Below are positions 7,776 through 14,165 of a stretch of DNA of 14,240 nucleotides, in pieces (position 1 is the first letter of the stretch; each line of letters starts with the position of its first letter). This DNA comes from Holophagaceae bacterium UBA1801 (GTDB taxonomy: Bacteria > Acidobacteriota > Holophagae > Holophagales > Holophagaceae), in NCBI GenBank assembly GCA_002319925.1, contig DCFP01000046.1, positions 24,978-39,217 of the forward strand, in the 5' to 3' direction. The position numbers and the translations under genes are program-made. The notes under the pieces were generated by a model. That model saw nothing but the letters and a program-made list of their open reading frames with translations, was not told the origin of the DNA and did not search any database.

Positions 7776-9506
7776 TCAGGAATTCCACTCCACTTTCTTC
7801 TTCTGGAATTTCGGTGGCGGGAAGGGGGGAGGCACGGGGCCCATGGGCTTGTTGACGGGCCGGGGGAGAACCAGCCTGCCATCCATTTCCGGACGTTGTT
7901 CGGGCCTTGGTTGGCGAGGGCTGATCGCGGGCGGCGGAACGATGAATCCGTGCGCGGAGGTGTCCTCCGGGCGCATCGGCACGGGCTTACGGTGAGGAAC
8001 GGGCTGCACCAGGGGCGGGAACACAGGAGCCGGTCGCGCGGGGGCTGGCTGCACCGGGACCGGACGTACCGGCATCACCGGGTTCGGTTGATGCTTCCAG
8101 TTCGGAGTCCCCGGCACAGGTGGCGCAGCGCGATGAATCTCCTGGGCAGGATGGAATTCCGGCGCATGGACCTGGGGGTGGAAGTCGGTATTGGCGGTCT
8201 GCTTCTCGTAGGTGTGGAGCCGGTTCTGGGCCATTAGCGGGTCGCGGAGGACCTTCTGGATTTCCACGGGATGTGCGAATTCATGGGCCTTGATGACCAG
8301 CGGACCTTGGTGCCAGGCAGGATGCGGACCGCCCGGCCTGACTTCGAAGCTGCGCACGATGGCCGGCTGGTCGAAGGTGTGGGTATGGATGCGGCGGGCG
8401 TTGATGAAATTGATGTCCACGATGTTCCAGCAGGCACCGCCTCCCCAGGAGCTGTAGCCCCAGGGCACAGGTCGGCCGTAGAAGCCTACGGGCGCCCAGC
8501 CGATATAGGCGTCCGTGGTCTGCCATGCCACCCAGGCGGGTGCGTACCGGACTTCCGGTATCCAGTACCAGCCGAAACCGATGCCCCAGCCCCAGCGCCC
8601 GTGGTGGTAGGTCACGTAACCCCAGGGTTCGTCGCTGATCCAGGTCATGCCGCCTGGGTAGGCGCCCCAGCGGCCGCGCCAGTAGGGCCGCCAATCCACG
8701 GCGACACCCACCGGCCGCCAGCACCAGTTCCGGACTTCATCGACGTAGACCCATTCGCCGTCCCCATCGAGTTCGTCGGAATAGGCGCGGATCTCCACTG
8801 GGACCCGATCCCAGCTGGGTCCCCGGTGCATCACCAGGGCTGAATCGCACCAGCGGTCGAAGGGATCCGACCCATTGGTGTTGAAGTCCCGGATGCGGTC
8901 CAGACGATCCTGATCGCCATAGACGGTCAGCTGCTCGCCTGCGCGCAGTTCCACATTGTCCCGGGCATCCTGGAACTGGATCCGTCCGGTGTGGACCTGC
9001 ACATGGGTCGATTGATCGCTTTCCACGTCAAGGCTCGCATTGGCGCCTTCAGCCATGAAGGCTTCGCCGGATGGCGTGTCCACACGCACCCGGGTGTCCG
9101 TACCGCGAATCAGCGAAATCCGGAGCCTGCCTTGATCCAGGCGGAAGAGCGCTTCATGTTCGGGATCGTCATCTCTGAACAAAGAGGCAACTTGGAAGCG
9201 GGTTCCAGGCGCGAAGGCCACCCGTGTGCCATCAGCCAGTTGCAAGACGCCACGCCCATGGCTTTCTACGACATCCCCTTCGGCGATGGGAACACCGGCG
9301 CTGAGCGTGTCCTGGACATCGCCCTTGAATACGGTGGCGTCCCCTTCCAGGACACGGACGTTCGCATAGTGATCAGCCTTTTCGCCAGCGTAGGCTTCAT
9401 CCCCGCCGCCCTGGGCCCGCAGCGCAGAAGCACAAAGAAGCAGGGCGGTGGGCAGCAGGAAGGTCCTGAACCACCGGGTTGGAATCATGACGGAGCGGAA
9501 TACCAT
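7776..9506 (-). CDS. Exported FecR-domain protein with Trp/Gly-rich segment (DUF6600-like) and Pro-rich tail
   Basis: A 576-residue envelope protein. A signal peptide is evident (basic RWFR, hydrophobic FLLPTALLLCASA, probable cut after LRA at about residue 31). Residues about 48-200 form a FecR-like beta domain: NVRVLEGDATVFKGD, GVPIAEGDVVES, GVLQLADGTRVAFAPGTRFQV, then TRVRVDTPSGEAFMAEGANASLDV. Residues about 250-350 are very rich in Trp, Tyr and Gly (WCWRPVGVAVDWRPYW, WGYVTYHHGRWGWG, YIGWAPVGFYG), the pattern found in DUF6600 proteins. From about 440 the chain is Pro/His/Gln-rich and probably disordered, ending KKKVEWNS. The known family members are secreted or periplasmic with no defined enzymatic role; a cell-surface or envelope structural role is inferred. 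ATG with GGAGG six bases upstream. A sigma-54-like promoter lies directly upstream. Confidence 0.83.
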   Translation of the reverse strand: MVFRSVMIPTRWFRTFLLPTALLLCASALRAQGGGDEAYAGEKADHYANVRVLEGDATVFKGDVQDTLSAGVPIAEGDVVESHGRGVLQLADGTRVAFAPGTRFQVASLFRDDDPEHEALFRLDQGRLRISLIRGTDTRVRVDTPSGEAFMAEGANASLDVESDQSTHVQVHTGRIQFQDARDNVELRAGEQLTVYGDQDRLDRIRDFNTNGSDPFDRWCDSALVMHRGPSWDRVPVEIRAYSDELDGDGEWVYVDEVRNWCWRPVGVAVDWRPYWRGRWGAYPGGMTWISDEPWGYVTYHHGRWGWGIGFGWYWIPEVRYAPAWVAWQTTDAYIGWAPVGFYGRPVPWGYSSWGGGACWNIVDINFINARRIHTHTFDQPAIVRSFEVRPGGPHPAWHQGPLVIKAHEFAHPVEIQKVLRDPLMAQNRLHTYEKQTANTDFHPQVHAPEFHPAQEIHRAAPPVPGTPNWKHQPNPVMPVRPVPVQPAPARPAPVFPPLVQPVPHRKPVPMRPEDTSAHGFIVPPPAISPRQPRPEQRPEMDGRLVLPRPVNKPMGPVPPPFPPPKFQKKKVEWNS

Positions 9507-9580
9507 GGTGCGCCTCCGAAACGTTAGAGGGCCTCACCTGCGTTTTGGATGAATTCCAGGGCCGACCCGCGACGGAGTAT

Positions 9581-9597
9581 TGCCAGGTGCGTGCCAA
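9581..9597 (-). promoter_or_regulatory. Candidate sigma-54 promoter for the FecR-domain gene
   Basis: Read on the minus strand, the site is TTGGCACGCACCTGGCA. The -24 half (TTGGCACG, 9590-9597) fits the consensus YTGGCACG completely, the -12 half (TGGCA against TTGCA, 9581-9585) differs at one base, and the invariant GG and GC are exactly 10 bases apart. The predicted transcript start is near 9570, giving a leader of about 64 bases before the ATG at 9506. The site occupies the short gap after the preceding gene's stop (9603-9605). Confidence 0.55.
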
Positions 9598-9602
9598 GCA
9601 GG

Positions 9603-10262
9603 CTATTCCGAAGGGAATGGGTGGAAAGCTGTTCCCTGCCGGCCTGCCAAAGGCGTCCGGGAAAGTTTCACGAATTGCGGAACCAGAACGAGCCACGGCA
9701 GGGACCAGCAGATCCTTTCCCTGCGTTCCACGGAAGGGTCCAGTATTTCGCGGATCTCCAGGCGGTCCGGAAAGAAGCAGGGCTCCCAATCGTTGCCTGC
9801 GGGCAGGGGCAGGTAGATCACCTGGCGGGTGGCCGGGTGCACGATGGTGAGCCGTTTCTGGCTATCGTCCACGATCCAGAGCAGGCCCTGCAGCTCGCTG
9901 CGGAAATCGTTTCCCAGCAATGGCACGCTGCCCAGGCCCTTGGAGAGTGGTGTTTTCAGGGGGAAGCGCTGGGGGAAGTCCGTCAGGGCCAAGGCCGTGC
10001 CCGCATCCCGGAGGATGTGGACGGGACGGCCCGGAAGCCCGATGCGCAGAGCGATCCGCCCCTGGTCATTGACAATGTGTAGGGTTCCGTCCCCCGTGAG
10101 GCTCACCATGCACGCAGGCGTGGCCACGGGTTCCGGGGGCAATGGTTCAGGTAGCTCCACGGGAACCGTGGTTTCCCAGGGCAGCTCGATGGCTGCGTCC
10201 CAGGGGAAATGAGCTTGTGCGGTGAGCACCGCGGGGGTCAGCAGGAGGGCGCCCAGCCGCAT
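9603..10262 (-). CDS. Small exported protein of unknown function
   Basis: A 219-residue protein I do not recognise. The N-terminus looks like a signal peptide (MRLGALLLTPAVLTAQA, cut before HF at about residue 18), followed by a short Pro/Glu-rich linker (LPEPLPPEPVATP). The remainder contains beta-strand-like repeats resembling blades of a propeller (SLTGDGTLHIVNDQGRIALRIG, then GLLWIVDDSQKRLTIVHPATRQVIYLPLP), perhaps two or three blades, too few for a closed propeller. The start is ATG with GGAG five bases upstream; the first 25 bases overlap the end of tatD, so the two are likely translated from one message. It is followed by the FecR-domain gene, also exported. No enzymatic motif is visible. 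Confidence 0.68.
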   Translation of the reverse strand: MRLGALLLTPAVLTAQAHFPWDAAIELPWETTVPVELPEPLPPEPVATPACMVSLTGDGTLHIVNDQGRIALRIGLPGRPVHILRDAGTALALTDFPQRFPLKTPLSKGLGSVPLLGNDFRSELQGLLWIVDDSQKRLTIVHPATRQVIYLPLPAGNDWEPCFFPDRLEIREILDPSVERRERICWSLPWLVLVPQFVKLSRTPLAGRQGTAFHPFPSE

Positions 10263-11017
10263 AGGGTCTCCAGATTACGGGTGGTGAGTTCTGCCACACG
10301 GGCGACAGAGAGGTGGCGCAAACCCGCCAATCGTTCCGCGACGAAGGCGACATAGGCCGGTTCATTGGTCTTGCCCCGGTGGGGAACCGGCGCCAGGTAG
10401 GGAGAATCGGTTTCCACCAGGATCCGGTCCTCCGGAGCCCAAGCGGCCACTTCCTGGATGGCCTCGGCCTTCTTGAATGTGAGAATGCCCGAGAAACTCA
10501 AGTAGAAACCCAGATCCAAGGCCTGGCGCGCGAAGGCCATGTCTTCAGAAAAGCAATGAATGATGCCACCAACCTGTTCAGCACCTTCCTCCCGCAGGAT
10601 GCGGATGGTGTCGTCAGCCGCTTCCCGGGTGTGGATCATGAGGGGTTTGCCAATGCGCCGCGCCAGTTGGATCTGGGCGCGGAAGACCTGTTCCTGGGTT
10701 TCCCGGGGACTGAAGTCGTAGTGCCAATCGAGGCCCGTTTCCCCCACGAACCGCGCATTGGGATCGCCCAGCAGGGCCATCAGGGCTGCTTCGGTCCCTG
10801 GTCCCCAGCTCTTGGCCTCATGGGGATGCACGCCCAGGCTTGTCTGGACATGGTTGTTTTCCTTTGCGAGAGCCAGCACTTGGCCGCAATCTTCCAGGTC
10901 CGTTCCGACTGCGACGAAACCCAGCACGCCTGCGGCTTTTGCTCGATCAAATATGATTTTCAGATTTTCTTTTCCCGGGTAACTGCCGAGAAGATGGCAG
11001 TGGGCATCCACAAGCAT
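10238..11017 (-). CDS. tatD: TatD-family metal-dependent deoxyribonuclease
   Basis: A 259-residue TIM-barrel metallohydrolase of the TatD/YcfH family, which in characterised members has 3'-5' exonuclease activity on DNA and is cytoplasmic. All metal ligands are in place: DAHCH (His6, His8), GETGLDW (Glu93), MIHTRE (His129), IIHCF (His154) and ETDSPYLAP (Asp204), with HRGKTNEP after it. The frame is open up to 11185, but the extra 56 residues resemble no part of the family; MLVDAHCHL at 11017 has GGAG six bases upstream and is the natural start. The gene is divergent from the histidine kinase with 67 bases between the chosen starts, and overlaps the downstream exported-protein gene by 25 bases. 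Confidence 0.93.
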   Translation of the reverse strand: MLVDAHCHLLGSYPGKENLKIIFDRAKAAGVLGFVAVGTDLEDCGQVLALAKENNHVQTSLGVHPHEAKSWGPGTEAALMALLGDPNARFVGETGLDWHYDFSPRETQEQVFRAQIQLARRIGKPLMIHTREAADDTIRILREEGAEQVGGIIHCFSEDMAFARQALDLGFYLSFSGILTFKKAEAIQEVAAWAPEDRILVETDSPYLAPVPHRGKTNEPAYVAFVAERLAGLRHLSVARVAELTTRNLETLCGWAPSC

Positions 11018-11084
11018 GGCCTTCTCCAATCTCCATGTTGGCAGAAGGCACCCTCCTCTCGTTAGGCATCCCTCGCGGTCGATC

Positions 11085-12005
11085 ATGATCATGGGCGGCA
11101 TGGAATCCTTGTCATCCCCTGGGCTCGTGGGCCTGGTGGTCCTGATGGCACTGGCCCTGTCGCTGATCCTGACCACGGCTTTCATCGGGTGGTGGAGCCA
11201 GCGCTACAAGCGCCATTCCGAGGCACTGGAATCCCGGGTGCAGGAACGGACCGAAGCCCTCGCCCTGCGCAACAAAGCCCTGGAGCGGGCCCATCACCAG
11301 CTCCAGAAGAACCTCGAGGGCCGCATCCAGCTCATGAACACGGTGATCCACGATATCCGCTCGCCCTTGACCAGCATCCTGATCTCCGTGGAACGGATCA
11401 GGGATGGCCAGGTCGATCATGCTTCGGCCATCAATCTCATTGAACGGGAAAGCCATCGCCTGGAGAAGATCCTCACCAAGCTGCTGGACCAGAGCCGCTC
11501 CGAGGGCATCTGCGATACGCTGAATCTGCGCCTTTGCCGGCCATCGGAAATCCTCCAAGGGTTTAGTGACACCTTCCGGATCCGCGCCGAGGCCAAGGAC
11601 CTCTTCACCAATCTCGATCTGGATGCGGCGTCCGACCGGGTCTGGATCCTTGCCGATACGACGGCCCTCCAGCAGGTCGTGTTCAACCTCATCGAGAACG
11701 CCCTGAAGTTCACGGACCCGCCGGGCACCATCGGGATCCGGTCCAGGGTGGACAAGGACCAGTTCTGCATGGAGGTCTGGGACACGGGGCGGGGCATCGA
11801 GTCCTCCAAGAAGGAGGCCATCTTCCAGCCCTTCAAGCAGGCCGAGGACGAGGACTGCAACACCGGGTGGGGCCTGGGTCTGAGCATCTGCTCGGCCATG
11901 GTGAAGGCCCACCAGGGCCACATCGAACTCAGGAGCGAAGTGGGGAAGGGCAGCACCTTCCGCGTGAGCGTTCCCCTCGTGATGCCCGCGACCGCCACGA
12001 GGTGA
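11085..12005 (+). CDS. Membrane-anchored sensor histidine kinase without a recognisable sensor domain
   Basis: About 306 residues. One hydrophobic segment (about 14-37, LVGLVVLMALALSLILTTAF) is followed by a charged coiled-coil linker (about 40-80, ALESRVQERTEALALRNKALE), a HisKA dimerisation domain with the phospho-acceptor in VIHDIRSPLTS (His89) and an HATPase domain: N box NLIENALKF (201-209), G1 VWDTGRGI, F box IFQPFKQ and G2 GWGLGLSIC. It is expected to phosphorylate the response regulator encoded 33 bases downstream. There is no PAS, HAMP or sizeable periplasmic domain, so the signal must be sensed by the membrane segment, the coiled coil or a partner protein. Start choice is uncertain: in-frame ATGs at 11085, 11091 and 11100 all have weak ribosome sites, and a longer frame to 11016 would overlap tatD. 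Confidence 0.87.
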   Translation: MIMGGMESLSSPGLVGLVVLMALALSLILTTAFIGWWSQRYKRHSEALESRVQERTEALALRNKALERAHHQLQKNLEGRIQLMNTVIHDIRSPLTSILISVERIRDGQVDHASAINLIERESHRLEKILTKLLDQSRSEGICDTLNLRLCRPSEILQGFSDTFRIRAEAKDLFTNLDLDAASDRVWILADTTALQQVVFNLIENALKFTDPPGTIGIRSRVDKDQFCMEVWDTGRGIESSKKEAIFQPFKQAEDEDCNTGWGLGLSICSAMVKAHQGHIELRSEVGKGSTFRVSVPLVMPATATR

Positions 12006-12038
12006 GGGTTTGGGACCGCCTCGCGTTAAGCTGGAGGC

Positions 12039-13418
12039 ATGCGCCCCTTGATGACCATCCTGATCGTGGACGATGAGCCCGGAATCCGGCGATCCTTAGG
12101 CGAATCGCTGACCGAGGAGGGCTACGCGGTCCTCAAGGCCGAGCGCGGCGAGCAGGCCCTGGAGCTGTTGGCGAACCCGGACAGCGACGGCATCGATCTC
12201 ATGCTGCTGGATGTCTGGCTTCCGGGCATCGATGGCCTCGAAACCCTCCAGAAGTCCAAGGCCCTGCGGCCCGACCTGCCCGTGGTCATGATCTCGGGCC
12301 ACGCCAGCATCGACACGGCCCTCAACGCCACGAAGCTGGGTGCCTTCGACTTCTTAGAGAAACCCGTGGACCTGGATCGCCTGCTCCTGGTGGTGAGCAA
12401 CGCCATCAAGCAGCGCCAACTGGAACAGGACAACCAGCGGCTGCTGCAGGAAGTGGAGCATGACCGCTTCTTCATGGCGGAAAGTCCCGCCATGAAACGG
12501 CTGCTGGCGGATGTGAAACTGGTGGCCCCCACGGAAGGGCGCGTGCTGCTGGTGGGCGAGAACGGCAGTGGCAAGGAAGAGGTCGCGCGGCTGCTCCACA
12601 CCCAGAGCCAGCGCAAGGCGGCTCCCTTCGTGGAGGTGAACTGCGCCGCCATCCCCGAGGAACTCATCGAATCCGAACTCTTCGGCCATGTGAAGGGCGC
12701 TTTCACCGGCGCCATCCGCGATCAGAAGGGCAAGTTCCGGGAGGCTCACGGGGGCACGCTGTTCCTGGATGAAGTGGGCGATATGTCCCTGAAGACCCAG
12801 GCGAAGGTCCTGCGGGCGCTCCAGGAAGGACGCATCGAGCCCGTGGGGGGCGGCGGAGCCGTGAGCGTAGACGTGCGAGTCATCGCCGCCACCAACAAGG
12901 AACTGCCCGAGGAGATCAAGGCTGGCCGTTTCCGGGAGGATCTCTACTTCCGTCTCGCGGTCGTGCCCCTGCGTGTTCCGCCCCTGCGCGAACGCCCGGA
13001 GGAGCTGATCCAGATGGCCGAGGCCTTCGTGCAGCGCATCGCCAGGAATTACGGCCGCGCGCCCAAACGCCTGGCGCCCGAGGCTCGGGACACTTTGCTC
13101 AAGCATGACTGGCCAGGCAATGTGCGCGAGCTGAAGAACCTCATGGAACGCGCCCTCATCCTGGGCCGCGGCAACGAGATCTCCACACGGGACCTGGGAC
13201 CCCTCGCCACGCGTCACATCAGCGAACCCGATCCCTTCTCCTTCCCGGATTTCCCGAGCCTGCGGGAAGCCCGCGACTGGTTCGAAGGCGAATACATCAA
13301 GCGCGAGATGCGCATGCAGAACGGCAACATGACCCGCGTGGCCGAAAGCCTGGGCCTGGATCGTTCGAACCTCTACAAGCGCCTGAAAGCCCTAGGCATC
13401 GAGGCTCGAGAGTCATGA
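12039..13418 (+). CDS. Sigma-54-dependent response regulator, NtrC/NtrX family
   Basis: A 459-residue three-domain activator. The receiver domain (about 5-120) has acidic residues Asp11/Asp12, phospho-acceptor Asp58 (LMLLDVWLPGIDG) and Lys108 (FLEKPVD). The AAA+ domain (about 145-375) has Walker A GENGSGKE (173-180), the sigma-54 contact loop GAFTGA (220-225), Walker B LFLDEVGD (241-248), and RFREDLYFRL with its arginine fingers. A Fis-type helix-turn-helix closes the protein (about 428-452, NMTRVAESLGLDRSNLYKRL); this tail most resembles NtrX. With GAFTGA intact it should activate sigma-54 promoters. GGAGG is only one base before the ATG at 12039; ATG 12051 (13 bases away) and TTG 12048 are alternatives. 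The stop codon overlaps the ATG of a 14-codon ORF (ATGA). Confidence 0.92.
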   Translation: MRPLMTILIVDDEPGIRRSLGESLTEEGYAVLKAERGEQALELLANPDSDGIDLMLLDVWLPGIDGLETLQKSKALRPDLPVVMISGHASIDTALNATKLGAFDFLEKPVDLDRLLLVVSNAIKQRQLEQDNQRLLQEVEHDRFFMAESPAMKRLLADVKLVAPTEGRVLLVGENGSGKEEVARLLHTQSQRKAAPFVEVNCAAIPEELIESELFGHVKGAFTGAIRDQKGKFREAHGGTLFLDEVGDMSLKTQAKVLRALQEGRIEPVGGGGAVSVDVRVIAATNKELPEEIKAGRFREDLYFRLAVVPLRVPPLRERPEELIQMAEAFVQRIARNYGRAPKRLAPEARDTLLKHDWPGNVRELKNLMERALILGRGNEISTRDLGPLATRHISEPDPFSFPDFPSLREARDWFEGEYIKREMRMQNGNMTRVAESLGLDRSNLYKRLKALGIEARES

Positions 13419-13459
13419 GAACTGCGGGTCCAGCCATCCTGTTCTGGGGGCACGGATGA
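13415..13459 (+). CDS. Possible 14-codon leader ORF
   Basis: ATG at 13415 overlaps the response-regulator stop as ATGA, and the ORF (MRTAGPAILFWGHG) ends with TGA at 13457-13459, which overlaps the next ATG in the same way. It has no independent ribosome site beyond the preceding coding sequence, so any translation would come from re-initiation. Nothing is known of the peptide. It is listed because of its position at the head of a chain of coupled ORFs. Confidence 0.3.
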   Translation: MRTAGPAILFWGHG

Positions 13460-13578
13460 CCGAGCGCCTCTGGTTCAAGATTGGCTCGAGAGGATGGGGG
13501 TCGCGAAGCAGGCTCCCGTGGAGCGTGCGCAGCGGGGCCCCCGCACCGAGCGAGTACCCTTGCGGGGGGCACGGATGA
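13456..13578 (+). CDS. Possible 40-codon leader ORF, repeat unit 1
   Basis: The ORF begins MTERLWFKIG, identical to the first ten residues of the MerR protein, then diverges into a basic, Ser/Arg/Pro-rich sequence ending CGGHG. The TGA overlaps the ATG of unit 2 (ATGA at 13575-13578). A run of G residues (GGGGG, 6 bases before ATG) is the only ribosome-site-like element. Compared with unit 2, eight of nine changed codons are non-synonymous, so the peptide itself does not look conserved. It may be a translated leader, or merely a by-product of duplication. Confidence 0.3.
   Translation: MTERLWFKIGSRGWGSRSRLPWSVRSGAPAPSEYPCGGHG
13509..13545 (+). promoter_or_regulatory. Predicted RNA hairpins in repeat unit 1
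   Basis: GCTCC (13512-13516) pairs with GGAGC (13520-13524) around CGT, with further pairs outside a G-G mismatch. Directly after it TGCG (13526-13529) can pair with CGCA (13542-13545) around a G/C-rich loop; an alternative GCGGG/CCCGC stem competes. Both helices recur in unit 2 with compensatory changes. A regulatory role in the leader is inferred. Confidence 0.4.
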
Positions 13579-13697
13579 CTGAGCGCCTCTGGTTCAAGAT
13601 TGGCTCGAGAGGATGTGGGTCGCGAAGCAGCCTCCTGTGGAGGCTGTGCAGCGGGGCCCCCACACCGAGCGAGGAACCTTGCGGGGGGCACGGATGA
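13575..13697 (+). CDS. Possible 40-codon leader ORF, repeat unit 2
   Basis: This is the second tandem copy. It has the same MTERLWFKIG start and CGGHG end, and its TGA (13695-13697) overlaps the ATG of the true merR gene at 13694 (ATGA), so a ribosome finishing here could re-initiate on merR. The middle differs from unit 1 (for example Trp to Cys, Pro to Leu, Tyr to Glu). Confidence 0.3.
   Translation: MTERLWFKIGSRGCGSRSSLLWRLCSGAPTPSEEPCGGHG
13628..13664 (+). promoter_or_regulatory. Predicted RNA hairpins in repeat unit 2
   Basis: CAGCCTCC (13628-13635) pairs perfectly with GGAGGCTG (13639-13646) around TGT, an 8-bp stem. TGTG (13645-13648) can pair with CACA (13661-13664). Relative to unit 1, the pair G13512-C13524 has become C13631-G13643, and C13528-G13543 has become T13647-A13662. 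The two helices share two bases and cannot both be complete at once. Confidence 0.4.
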
Positions 13698-14137
13698 CTG
13701 AGCGCCTCTGGTTCAAGATTGGAGAAGCCGCCGAGCGCATCGGAGCCACGCCCAAGGAGCTGCGGTACTGGGAACGGGTCATCCCGGAGTTGCGGCCCCG
13801 GCGCAGCAAAGGCAACCTGCGCTACTACCACGTGGAGGAGTTCCCCCGTCTCAAGAAGATTCGCGACTGGCTCGCCGAAGGCCTCACCGTGGCCGACTGC
13901 CGGCAACTGCTCCTCACAGGCCATCTTGCGAGGCCCCTGCTGGATCTTGGCGAGGATGAACCAGCCAGCGCACCCCCATCAGCCATCAAGAAGACCCAGA
14001 AAGTCAAACCCGCCGCCCTGGCGCCAGCCGAAAAACTGGATTTGAAACCCATCCTGAAGGCCTTGAGAACCCTGGTGAAGCGCCTGTCGAAACCCGCCGC
14101 GGAGCTGGCATCCTCGAAACCCGAACTTGACCCGTGA
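13694..14137 (+). CDS. MerR-family transcriptional regulator
   Basis: A 147-residue protein. Residues about 6-75 form a MerR-type winged helix-turn-helix: FKIGEAAERIGATPKELRYWE, then the wing (RPRRSKGNLRYYHVEEFPRLKKI) and GLTVADCRQLL. The C-terminal half is a Lys/Pro/Ala-rich linker (KKTQKVKPAALAPAEK) and a short helix, with no cysteine pair or ligand domain, so it is not a metal sensor of the classical type. Similar short MerR proteins are found beside tRNA-Pro in Geobacter-like genomes, as I recall. ATG 13694 is chosen because the family begins here; an in-frame ATG at 13613 would add 27 repeat-derived residues. Upstream GGGGGG is a poor ribosome site, so translation may rely on re-initiation from the overlapping ORF. 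Confidence 0.88.
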   Translation: MTERLWFKIGEAAERIGATPKELRYWERVIPELRPRRSKGNLRYYHVEEFPRLKKIRDWLAEGLTVADCRQLLLTGHLARPLLDLGEDEPASAPPSAIKKTQKVKPAALAPAEKLDLKPILKALRTLVKRLSKPAAELASSKPELDP

Positions 14138-14155
14138 GCCCATAGGACGTAGAGT
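14127..14155 (+). promoter_or_regulatory. Sigma-70-like promoter for tRNA-Pro
   Basis: TTGACC (14127-14132) and TAGAGT (14150-14155) are separated by exactly 17 bases, matching the consensus at 5 and 4 of 6 positions. The predicted start near 14162 is four bases before the mature tRNA. The -35 box lies inside the last codons of merR. Confidence 0.55.
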
Positions 14156-14165
14156 GGATGGTTCA

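Larger units (their letters stand above)
13446..13722 (+). repeat. 119-bp tandem repeat, two full units plus partial third in merR
   Basis: Measured from ATG to ATG, units are 13456-13574 and 13575-13693, exactly 119 bases each and identical at 109 positions. The third copy, 13694-13722, covers the first 29 bases of merR before the sequences part. Similarity extends 10 bases upstream of the first ATG (GGGGGCACGG). The period of 119 is not a multiple of three; it shifts frame by the amount that produces the ATGA stop/start overlaps. The 10-base word GGCTCGAGAG occurs in each full unit (13483, 13602) and also at the 3' end of the response-regulator gene (13403), suggesting the duplication boundary. 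Confidence 0.95.

Noticed and set aside
11018..11185. 56-codon N-terminal extension of tatD
   Set aside because: The TatD family begins at MLVDAHCHL and the ATG at 11017 has its own GGAG site; the extension would overlap the divergent kinase gene.
13569..13585. Sigma-54 site in the repeats (GGCACGG before each ATG)
   Set aside because: The bases at the -12 position are TG rather than GC at the required spacing, so it does not fit.
13613..13693. Upstream in-frame ATG extending MerR by 27 residues
   Set aside because: The extension is made of repeat sequence, differs in kind from the family N-terminus, and the ATG has no properly spaced ribosome site.
13446..13722. CRISPR-like array
   Set aside because: The units are contiguous 119-base tandem copies without short repeats separated by unique spacers.
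13297..13924. Three overlapping minus-strand ORFs across the repeats with recurring peptide NQRRSVIRAP
   Set aside because: The peptide repeats only because the DNA repeats; the ORFs are antisense to merR and the response regulator and lack ribosome sites.
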